Source: Asterionellopsis glacialis (Eukaryota; Bacillariophyta; Plagiogrammaphyceae; Rhaphoneidales; Asterionellopsidaceae). Taken from it: DNA of 17,360 nucleotides. Each line of letters begins with the position of its first letter. The first letter of the stretch is position 1. The DNA is taken from assembly GCA_014885115.2 (NCBI GenBank), contig WKLE02004729.1, forward strand, positions 1-17,360, given 5' to 3'. The notes below the pieces were generated by a model. That model searched no databases. It was not told where the DNA came from and was given only the letters and a program-made list of their open reading frames with translations. The translations under genes and the position numbers were made by a program. Shown piece after piece: positions 8,501 through 16,490 of this stretch.

Positions 8501-11500
8501 TGTCGAAGCAATTCGTTCCTCGTCTTCCGATAAACCCTTGACTTTTTTCTTTGTCGGGGCAGTGGTGTCGGTACCCAAAACAGCCTCAATGATTTTCGAG
8601 TCAACCTTTTCTTTCATCATTTTATGGCGAACGGCTTCTGGCGGGACCATCATCTTGAGCATTTTTCTAAATGAGGATGCTACCTTTTCTTCATCCGAGG
8701 AAAGCTTCGGTTTTGATTGAGTTTCTGATGGACCTTGACTCGAGGGGTCAAGGCCAAGAACAGCATCTACAATCTTCTTATTAATGTTTTCCATAGTCAT
8801 TTTATGCCGCACAGCATCAGCAGGTATTCTCATTTTGAGCATTTTTCTGAATTTGGATGCAACTTTCTCTTCATCGGTTGAAAGACTAGCTGCTTGATTC
8901 TTGGTCGTGGCATCGCGTGCGTCCTCCCCTAAGACAGATGCTGCAATTTTGGGATTGACATTTTCTTGTTGCATCTTATGGCGAACTGCTTCTGCGGGTA
9001 CTCTCATCTTGAGCATTTTGCGATACTTTGAAGCAATTTTCTCCTCCTCCTCGGAAAGCGCAGACTTTGGTTCCAGTGAAGCTTGGTCACTGTCACCTCC
9101 TTCAGAAGAGCCAAGTACTGAATCGATTATTTTTGTTGGGCAGTTTTCCATCTTCATCTTGTGCCGAACTGCATCCGATGGGACCCTCATTTTCAACATT
9201 TTTCTAAACTTAGAAGCAGTTTTCTCGTCCTCTTCGCTAAGTTGTGATGCTGATGAGCTTTCCGACGAAGATCTTGCTTCGCTTGTGCCAAGGACAAAGT
9301 CGATGATTTTGGATGAGCATTGTTCCAGGGTCATTTTATGGCGAACAGCCTCGACCGGTACTCTCATTTTTAACATTTTAGTAAACTTTCCGGCTACCTT
9401 TTCTTCTTCTGCTGTAAGTGATGGATGAGATAAACCAGTAATAGAATTCCCCACGACATGCTGCATGGCTTCATCCGGAGATTTGGACAAACGTATTTTG
9501 CGGTACTGTTCAAGGAGCTGTTTTTCTTCTTCGCTTAAACTTGGCGAAGATGACCCCTGCTCTTGAGGTGACCTTGTAGCCTCTATAGTAACCTCGGTTG
9601 GATTCGTAACTGAATCCTTTTTCTCGGTATGCTCCTCTTCTGGCTGTAACGTCTTGGTCATATAAAACGCATTTGCAAAATTCAGACAGTCTTGCGTATT
9701 TTCGAACAAAAGCGACTTTGCTCCTCTGTTTTTTAGTGCTAAAGCTGCTCTGTTGTCGGCCATGTCTAGTGTCAAAGAATCAATTTGTTCTCGAGTAACA
9801 CGCCATGTTACAGTCGAAAGCTGAGTTCCATCAGAGGATCGGGCTGTAAGAATGACCTTTTTTCCAACCACTGCGATAACTTTATCGGTCTTTGGCATCC
9901 CTGCTGTACGCTCCAAGTTCATTGTCAAGACCTTTTCATTTTCTTCGAATAACTTTGTGGGCAAGTTATCAAGATCAATTTCATCTCCAATCTTAATTCC
10001 ACAATTCTCCTGAGGTTTAAGAGATATTTTTGTTGGATTCTTGGTGGCAATCACAGGGTGGGCATTGTCAGAGTTTTCTTCGAAAGATGATTCTTCCGTA
10101 GCTGATCGATCTTGAGGTGGTTCCTGCGCATGAGTATCTTCTTCTCTTATGCTTTTCAATTCATTGTTCAAATCCTCTGATTGATCGGCTGTATTTTCAT
10201 CTGAGTTGTCGCTAGCAATAGCTATAGAGGGTGGCTTTTTACTTTGAATTGCCTCAGATGGAACACTTCTTAACATTTGACGGAATGGTACTGATGAAGA
10301 AACTGAAGTAGATGCAGTTGATTTTTGCTCGTCCGAAGTTCTGCTACCGACAGGGCGAAGTTTTACTGCCCAAGGAGCTGTATTTTTTGCAGGTTCTTGT
10401 TGTGGGATCTCTTTCGGCTGAGAAAGATACTTGGCACCAATATAATTTTCGTTGATAGTAGGTTCAGAGGTTATGCGTCTTTTGCGTCCAGACAAAGATC
10501 CTGGTGAAAGTGATGAAGTACTTTGCGATTTTTTGCTTTCGTTTTCGATCGCATCATCATCCATGCTTTCTGAATTATTGGCGCTGATTTTTATTGTAGC
10601 AGTTGACCTGGCCAGTGACAATGAACTGACCGCGGAGATTCCAGTATCGGAACCACCTTGTGCCGCCATTCGTGCTTTCCGTTCTTGAAGTGCCACCATC
10701 CATGGCAAAAGACGTGGCTTTTCTTCTATTGCATCTGCCAATGCTGCAGTCTTTGTCGAGCTGACGCTGGAATTGGAATACCTTGGCTGCTTGTTCTGAG
10801 CTTCCGATGCATCATCTCTTCCACTGCTTTCAATACTTTTATTGGCTTCCTCAGGCGATGTCATTTCCTCCTTTCTCTCTTCATCTGCCGTTTGGTTTGA
10901 TTTCTCTGTCTCCTCTATTTGACTGTCGTCAGTTGATTCTTCTGGCTGTGACTCGGGTTCAGGCTTCTGTTGAGGAGGCCATACCGGAATTCTAGGTTCA
11001 TCTGTTTTCTGGGCCTTCATTCGGGCTTTCCTTTGTTGTAGAGCCACCATCCAAGGCATTAGGCGTGGCTTATCTTCTTCTCCGTCGTCGAGCTTGTCAT
11101 GAGGCTCAGCAATGGACTTTGATGTTTTTAGAGAATTCTCCTCTGGACCGTTCGATTTAGACTCAGTATTTGTATTATGTGTGTTATGCTGCTTGTTCGA
11201 CTGCTGCAACTCCTTTTGTCGTTCAATCCATGATTTTGATTTTGTATTGGTGCCGTGGATATTGAACGAGACTTCAGACTGGCTTTCACGTTTCAATTCC
11301 TGTTCTCCTTCATCTCCCTGTGGCCAGTCTGGAACATTGGACTCAGCCTCCACGTCACGATTTTCAGGGATTACTTCTGTATTATTTACATCGTCACGTG
11401 TCTGGTTCACCATGTTCCGTTGACTTGTAAAGGCAGAGTCGGTTGATTCTCTAGAACGGGAAGTGGTTTCTCTCTCAACAACTTGTCGTCGAGCAGCTTC

Positions 11501-13140
11501 CAACCGTTCACGTGTAGAAAATGACTTGCGTGCCTCGCGTACGTTTGCAGGACGAGGATCAGCCACATTTGACTTAGCCTCAAGAGACACCCGTCTTGCT
11601 TCCTTGGCAACCTTTTTGTCATTGACAAGTTGAGTTTCTGATACACACTCGACTGAGGAACCCTGTTTAAGATGAATGTTCATCTTTGTCAGAACCTCTT
11701 TAGTTTTGGTATCGAATCTGACTCGCTTTGGTTTCTCTCGCGGTGGGTCTGGCATGTCACCTGGTTTATAAAACAAACTTTGGAAACTTCGCCAGAGCTG
11801 CATACAGAAAGTCAAAGAAGGAGATAAAATTTACGTTTGAGCGTTATAAATAAGAGCAAGAAAACCAAAATATGCGAGAAGCTATGGCAAAGCACTCTTT
11901 TCAGGCTTACCTCAGTGTGATCACTAGCGAGTTCCTTCTGGAGAGTTTGAAGAAATTCTCTGTATCCTTTTTCATCATCGTCTTCATCTTCATCGACGGG
12001 TCTTGCCAGAGGCTGAATAGAATGCCGCGATGACAAATGTGCAGCAGGAGCTTGCCTGATTATGTTCGTAGGCAAAGATTGGATAGATTCACGTGGGCCC
12101 CGTATTCTTTCTGTGTTTGTTCGCGTCAGATTTTGCCTTGCATTGTTACCGTAACCATTAACATTGGAATATTTTAGATTCGGTGTGCTAATGGTTGGTC
12201 TTAAGTTGTCAGCCTTCCTCATGTCGATCATTTCAATGACAGGTCCTGGCTTTTTTATTTCTACCCCAGCGGATTGAAGCCGTGATTTTGTATTATTATA
12301 ATGCTGATATCCGGATGATGCTACTTCACTATGTGGCTTTTCCTTGGCGTTGCCGTGCCCTCTTTCTCTATTCGAAAGCTCCAACGTAGCATCACTTTTC
12401 GTTTTGGTGTAAGTAGTTTCTGCCACATCGGAAGCCTGGGCAGTCTTTTTCGCCCTAGATTTTGCAAGAACTTTTCGAAGCAGAGCTTTCTGATCTGATA
12501 CATGATTATTGGAAGTTGCACTTGTCGATATCGATGATTTGGAGCTACTAGATGGTATAGTTATAGACTCAGACGCTTTTTCAGAAACAAGCTTTTTCAG
12601 AAATTCCCTTTGGTCTCCTGCAGGTGATATACCATGGGAAATACCGGATGTAGTGGACTTCGCACCACCATTCTTTGCTTGTGCCTTTTTTGCCAGGACC
12701 TTTCTTAACAACGCTTTTTGATCCTCCCGCTGTTGTGACGTGTAGATAGTTGTTGATGCAGTGGACCGCGCAGTACTTATCTTGGGTCTCTCCTTTTGGT
12801 AACTACTTATGTTGCTACTGGTTTCATCTATACTTTGCGACGGTTGTTGATGTTGTTTCCGAGGTGATTTGTTGGATCGAGTTTCAAAGGGTCTTGATGA
12901 TGATGCCCCAGAGAATGATTTTGAGCTACTGGCGTCCGAGGATGAAGATTTTGGTTGATGTCCTCCGAGAAGTTGGCGATGCTTTAGCCGAGTTTGTGAG
13001 GCGCTCAATTGAATTCCAATCTCTTTATCTTTGCTACTGGATAAGTCAAAATTGTATCCGCCAGGTCTACTTCCACCATAAGACCGCCGACTACTCATTG
13101 TCAAATGGTTCTTAATAGGGAAGGTCTTTCTTCTAAACAA
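5543..13140 (-). CDS. Giant formin (FH2 domain) with WASHC3-like and WH2-like repeats, about 2,494 aa
   Basis: Formins nucleate and elongate unbranched actin filaments through a dimeric FH2 domain. The model joins exon 1 (13140-11911, 410 codons) to exon 2 (11797-5543, 2,084 codons) across one GT-AG intron, in phase 0 (DHTE|LWRSF). A second in-frame ATG at 13098 (MSSRRSYGG) is an equally possible start. Rough layout: N-terminal DQKALLRKVLAK-type repeats (138-230); KPRLxPWMVALQxRKARM twice (about 650 and 768); PH-like segment (1013-1127) ending LLFENTQDCLNFANAFY; one diverged (1164) plus six 44-residue WASHC3-like repeats (1204-1542); FH2 from LHWTPLSDDQ (1564). The FH2 hallmark GNIMNEGTRTGGAVGFKFDS, followed by SLLKLTQTKSSDGKTTVLDYL, is clear. 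About 166 residues (1855-2020) then interrupt the domain before its C-terminal part resumes at VRLEAFTDESVPELERLENT and ends near 2100. Five RxxML-x-QI motifs follow. There is no FH1 polyproline tract, only LPPKP. Much of the rest is charged and probably disordered. Confidence 0.9.
5921..6472 (-). repeat. Five RxxMLxQIKxRR motifs in the formin C-terminus
   Basis: Reading N to C they are GRESMLQDIKKLRG (about 6472-6431), GRNATLEQIKLRRPPSFK (about 6313), NRNMMLTQITERK (about 6192), SRNMMLDQIKLRRKTSLK (about 6080) and GHTIMLEQLRKRRQPS (about 5965). Spacing is about 37-53 residues with Ser/Glu-rich linkers. They share the R-x-x-(M/T)L-x-x-I-(K/R) core of WH2 motifs, but the usual LKKV-type tail is replaced by basic RRPP/RRKTS. 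They could bind actin monomers or filaments in place of the missing FH1, or act in autoinhibition. Confidence 0.6.
7127..7393 (-). repeat. WH2-like DPRxxxLxAIK motifs inside the FH2 insertion
   Basis: Within the segment that interrupts the FH2 domain the protein reads DPRAGLLGAIKSMG, then DPRSAFLAAIKEKN, then RERVMAAIKKKKE, and further on SNVGAILSAL. The R-x-x-L-L-x-x-I-K pattern is that of the amphipathic helix of WH2 actin-monomer-binding motifs and is also similar to formin DAD helices. The stretches between are Lys/Glu/Ala-rich and probably helical or disordered. The motif reading is by eye; actin binding is inferred. Confidence 0.6.
8402..9538 (-). repeat. Tandem WASHC3(CCDC53)-like repeats in the formin, 6 x 44 aa plus one diverged
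   Basis: Six copies span 9418-9287, 9241-9110, 9058-8927, 8884-8753, 8704-8573 and 8533-8402. Each is exactly 132 nt (44 residues) with linkers of 13-17 residues. The consensus is LSxxEEKxASKFRKMLKMxV, then PxxAVRHKM, then 8-9 variable residues and KIIxAVLG. A seventh, diverged copy (LSEEEKQLLEQYRKIRLSK, PDEAM) precedes them at about 9538-9440. The core K-M-L-K-M-x-V-P-x-x-A-V-R-x-K-M matches the YLKMVQVGVPVMAIRNKM element of WASH-complex subunit CCDC53/WASHC3 and related stramenopile proteins. In human WASHC3 it occurs once. Repeating it in a formin suggests multivalent binding, but the partner is unknown. Confidence 0.85.
11798..11910 (-). other. Formin intron, 113 bp, GT-AG
   Basis: On the minus strand the donor is CACTGAG|GTAAGCC and the acceptor is TCTGTATGCAG|CTCTGG, preceded by a pyrimidine-rich stretch (TCTCCTTCTTTGACTTTCTG). 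The length is not a multiple of three, and reading through from exon 1 hits a stop after a hydrophobic run typical of non-coding sequence. Splicing joins two Ser/Lys/Glu-rich reading frames in phase 0 with the same character on both sides. Without it, exon 2 would have to start at an internal ATG with the odd sequence MTFCMQ. Confidence 0.85.
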
Positions 13141-13617
13141 CCAACTAAGCTAAGTGGTCCAACAATCACTGTTGAGTATATAATTAATATAGCTCGATAG
13201 TTGTGATGGATTACTCTTGGAGCAAAGACGACTAGACTATGTTTGTTGTCTTGAGTAGCGATAACGATACCTCTGCAAATTTTCTAATTTAGTCTAGTAC
13301 TCACCAGGGTAGACTAATCCTACTAGGACTACGTCTACTAAAACTAGAATTTGTTGGTGGGCGTTTTTGTTGGGAGTTGCAGGAAAGGGTCGTTATTGGT
13401 CGTTGGTGGGATGAAAAAGCGAAAAAATTCTCGGTCTAATTACGATCTTGTGAAGCGAGATAAGAGCGATGAGTTGACGTAGGATACATACTAGATTTCT
13501 ACGCAAAATCGTTCTTACCGTTGGAATTTTCAAACAAAATGATTGTATATGCTTTTCATTTACACATGAACATTTTCTATATTCGAATGTCTAATCAATG
13601 TACCTCATAAAAAAAAG

Positions 13618-13638
13618 CAGTACCAGGTACCTGTACAG
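13618..13638. repeat. CAGGTACCTG palindromic motif
   Basis: The sequence CAGTACCAGGTACCTGTACAG contains the perfect 10-bp palindrome CAGGTACCTG (13624-13633) and near-symmetric flanks. It belongs to the same word family as the clusters at 2796-2901 and 16340-16490. It sits about 480 bp upstream of the formin start. Confidence 0.6.
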
Positions 13639-13699
13639 ATACATTCACGAACCTCGTTCTTCCCGCCCCGTGGGGTCCGCTCATGCTTGCATTCCCAAT

Positions 13700-13787
13700 A
13701 TGCGCTGTTTTCTCAGCATTAGAGCGCATGACACCAGCCTTCTCATCCGTATCTTTAAGCTTGTACCGAGTTACGTAGAATTCTACG
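13700..13787. repeat. Inverted repeat and 14-bp palindrome upstream of the formin
   Basis: ATGCGCT (13700-13706) is followed by its reverse complement AGCGCAT (13723-13729). Further on, CGTAGAATTCTACG (13774-13787) is a perfect 14-bp palindrome. Both lie 560-650 bp upstream of the formin start, so they could be protein binding sites or parts of a decayed mobile element. Only the symmetry is observed. Confidence 0.45.
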
Positions 13788-14753
13788 GAAAAATTCTCAA
13801 ATGGCTTTATTCATTATTTTGTTACTGTTGCCTCGTTGTTTACCTCACCATGACGACCACCATTGTTGTCAATTGTTCTGTCGCAGGAAATTGTTAGATT
13901 AGCCAACCAAAAACACACTATGATGTCTGATTTCACAAAGAATTCCACTCTTTTTCCTCTACACGATTCATCCAAAAAAGATATCAAAGATAAGATCGTT
14001 TGACTTGTGGTCCATCGGTCCTGATGAAAATTTCCCTCCAAATTGCGTCGTTGTTTTATTTATACATATGCCCTAGCACCTAAGCTTGTGCTACGATTGA
14101 TAAAAAAGATTAATTTTGATCCTGTGATAAGACTGGCATCGACTGGATTAGATTACTGAGATTGAGAATGAAAATGAGTTTGTATTGTTTTATGAATGCA
14201 AGGTGAAGTCCTCTCACTCATCTGCTATCTAAACTGTGGTTGTGGAAAACAAGGACAGCTGCTATGCCGTTTTAGAAAAATGTGACTCTAATTTTCATGG
14301 TAGAATGAAAACACTGAATCAGAATGGCATGAATAAAAATTTTGTGAAACAAATCATTACAAAATAAAATTCTTCTACTCTGCGGATTCCAGTGTACTGC
14401 AATTAATTTCTCCCTCTTTCATCCTTCAATGTTATTTAGGCAACTGCTTCACCTGTCCTGAGGTGTGCTTCATCAAGCGACACCAACATAACTCCATCAA
14501 CATCAGAAGGGCTTTCTCCCTGCTTCAAGATAGCTTCACATTTCTCTACAGTAATGGCAGGATCCTTGAAAAGAATTGGCTTTCATTCGCCTCTCACAGC
14601 AGCCATGTCCATGTATACTGTGTGCACAATTGGAATCAAGGGAACCACAAGCATGGTTTCCATCTAAGCATTTTCTGTAATAGACCTCAAGCCACATGCA
14701 CCTGTTCCATGTTCAAATGCAGTTTTGGCAATTTTTGTCAAACCGCAGTTGGT

Positions 14754-14783
14754 TACATGGAAATATACATTATACATGGAAAT
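14754..14783. repeat. 11-bp direct repeat inside the ClpX pseudogene
   Basis: TACATGGAAAT occurs at 14754-14764 and again at 14773-14783. The extra 19 bp sit between DVDFHV and the rest of the ClpX reading frame and shift the frame by one, so this is probably a small tandem duplication that happened during decay. Confidence 0.75.
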
Positions 14784-15151
14784 CTACATCATTAATGCCA
14801 AAAAGTTATTTGTATTGTTTAATGATTGCATTCTTTGGTACTGTCAGAAAATCCATTAAATCTGACACATCTAATCCCTTTGTAGAAATAATGACAGGGA
14901 ATCATCCTACAAACTCAGGAATCATTCCATGTTCAACCAAATCTTTAGGAATTGCATTATCAAAATAATTTCCCTGTATTTCATTTTCATCTAGATCCTT
15001 TTTCATTTGTGCACCAAACCCCATCAACACTGTGTTCATTCTCTTTTTAATAATATGCTCAAGTCCTGCAAATGCGCCTCCACAAATAAAGAGAATATTG
15101 GTGGTATTAATTTGCAAAAAGTCTCCACAAGGATTTTTTCTTATGGGCTCC

Positions 15152-15300
15152 TAAAAATAATCATACTGTAAAAATCAAGAATGTCCAAGGCAAGGTGAGA
15201 TTCCAGGTTAAAAATTTTTTAACATAGGCAATAATGTGGAAACAAATAGATCCAACCCAGAGTAATACAGTCAACATAATCATTTGGCACGGCCTCTTAC
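15152..15300 (-). other. Intron retained in the ClpX pseudogene, 149 bp
   Basis: On the minus strand the donor is GTGCCAAAG|GTAAGAGG and the acceptor is GATTATTTTTAG|GAGCCC. Removing it joins NVPK to [11 protein letters not shown] in phase 0 with no gain or loss relative to the ClpX family alignment as I recall it (VPxKGxRKxPRGDF). Both splice sites still look intact although the coding exons are ruined. Confidence 0.85.
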
Positions 15301-15540
15301 CTTTGGCACATTAATAACATTGCCTTCTACAATCTTGAGCAGTGCATGTTGAACACCTTCACCGGACACATCGCAACTGATGCTATTTTTGAATTTTATC
15401 AGATTCATCCAAATAAACAATTCCTCATTGACATCTTTTTAAATCTTGTCCACTTTCTAGGTAAAGCTATGATGAAGTGTAGGGGGGGTATCTGTCAGTA
15501 TACACCAGATTACATACCATGGTTTTAAAGTTAATATATT

Positions 15541-15755
15541 TTTAAAGTTACAGCCATTCTGAAAGATTTCATAAAAATTTAAGAGTTAAGCCACTCTCCC
15601 AAAAAATTGTTTAAAAATTAACCATGCACTTATAGATATATTGCGCATAGTACAACTAGTGACTAGAGGTGTGTGTCTTCATATCTCTTTAAAAGTTATA
15701 CTCATTCTAGCCAATAGTAAAGTTTTAAGTTTAATCGTAAAAATCACTTATTCTA
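15541..15755. repeat. Diverged AT-rich repeat, TTTAAAAGTTAyAGyCATTCT-like unit
   Basis: Related words occur at 15541-15560 (TTTAAAGTTACAGCCATTCT), 15578-15598 (TTTAAGAGTTAAGCCACTCT), 15609-15629 (GTTTAAAAATTAACCATGCA) and 15688-15708 (CTTTAAAAGTTATACTCATTCT). A looser fifth copy is at 15723-15755. Spacing is irregular (about 30-80 bp), so this is an old, eroded tandem or a set of insertions rather than a clean array. Confidence 0.5.
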
Positions 15756-16340
15756 CAAAATTTAAAAGATTATATTAACTATAAAACTACAGTAATGTCC
15801 AAAACAAAACCATCTGTAGCAGCAATCACAGGATGTCATATTGGAACACTGGTTTCCTTTCAAAGGCAGCATCAAGAATAATCTCCAAAACTCACCTAAG
15901 AGTGCTGTTGTTTGGTGTCACAAATTTGGAAGGGTACTGTGCAGAACTCCCTTCAACAAATCTCCAACCAATATGAAGGAATCATAACCTGTTAAACTTA
16001 GATTGTACTTCAAATATGATAGTAAAAATAATTGTTTGTGAAATCTTCTTGTCTTTTTTCTATTTTTGGGTGATATGAACCCAAACTAGTGATTATCTGT
16101 TGATTTGACCCCCAAATAGCAAATCAACAACCCCAAAGGAATGGTTTCAGGAAACTATGTATACAGGGGTGCTCCTTGATTTTTAAGAAGCCCCTTTTTT
16201 TGTTAAAGTACATGACTCACTGAACTTACTTAATGCAGGGGTTTTGGGAATGCAAGTGTGAGCAGACCTCCTGGAACAAAATATCCTGACTGTGGGACTC
16301 TATTGTCCTGTTCCTCCTGATTTGCAAGCCTTGTAGCAAT

Positions 16341-16490
16341 TTGTACCAGGAGCAATTTATAGGGAAATAGTCCCATGATTAGAATCACACCATTTGGTAG
16401 GGTACCGTACACCTACCAGGTATGTAATGGCACTGGACTGGTGCAACTTGTACTGGTACCAGGTATTCTTTCATTGTTGTGTACCTGGTA
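16341..16490. repeat. Cluster of GGTACC / TACCAGGTA words
   Basis: Found in order: TTGTACCAGG (16341-16350), GGTACCGTAC (16401-16410), ACCTACCAGGTA (16411-16422), TACTGGTACCAGGTA (16451-16465) and GTACCTGGTA (16481-16490). It is the densest of the three clusters in the window. Words occur in both orientations, and many are self-complementary around GGTACC or CCAGG. Confidence 0.6.

Larger units (their letters stand above)
13141..14435. other. Intergenic region upstream of the formin
   Basis: The formin promoter should lie in the first few hundred bases, where the minus strand is AT-rich (TATATAATTAATATAG near 13178-13195). There is no supportable gene. Two short overlapping open frames on opposite strands (13598-13897 plus, 13814-14041 minus) have translations with no familiar character. 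The region contains a GGTACC-type motif at 13618-13638, an ATGCGCT/AGCGCAT inverted repeat and a 14-bp palindrome. CpG is frequent up to about 14,100 and then falls away. Confidence 0.6.
14436..15459 (-). pseudogene. Decayed mitochondrial-type ClpX (AAA+ unfoldase) gene, 5' truncated, intron retained
   Basis: ClpX unfolds proteins for the ClpP protease. On the minus strand the fragments follow ClpX order. They are [24 protein letters not shown] (Walker B region), [24 protein letters not shown], intron, [59 protein letters not shown], QYK-stop-LFG, TGACGLRSITENA-stop-METM, GE-stop-KPIL, then a tail ending at TAA 14438-14436. In-frame stops are at 15427-15425, 14904-14902, 14808-14806, 14666-14664 and 14585-14583. 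A frameshift/deletion lies after DKI, and a 19-bp duplication near 14754-14783 shifts the frame. The PEF-x-G-R arginine finger and the TGAR-x-LR sensor-2 arginine are both lost. No zinc finger or Walker A is found upstream. The retained intron shows a DNA-level duplicate, not a retrocopy. Identity is very secure and so is its inactivity. Confidence 0.9.

Noticed and set aside
8402..9418. Regularly spaced 132-nt repeats that might suggest a CRISPR-like or DNA-level array
   Set aside because: Conservation is at the protein level, with many third-position differences, and the frame is continuous. This is a protein repeat.
6498..9428. Several plus-strand open frames of 100-175 codons inside the formin
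   Set aside because: They are antisense shadows of a highly repetitive, Ser/Lys/Glu-rich coding region; the minus frame has the clear FH2 and repeat domains.
11812..13140. Treating the upstream 442-codon frame as a separate gene
   Set aside because: Its last residues after DHTE are a hydrophobic run inside a GT-AG intron. Splicing joins it in phase to the formin frame.
13598..14041. Short overlapping frames upstream of the formin
   Set aside because: They lie on opposite strands, have no recognisable motif, and include palindromic repeat sequence.
15780..15865. Minus-strand HPVIAATDGF segment as a DDE transposase core
   Set aside because: It is only about 25 residues with a stop inside and no second acidic motif. 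It is noted in the region description but not called.
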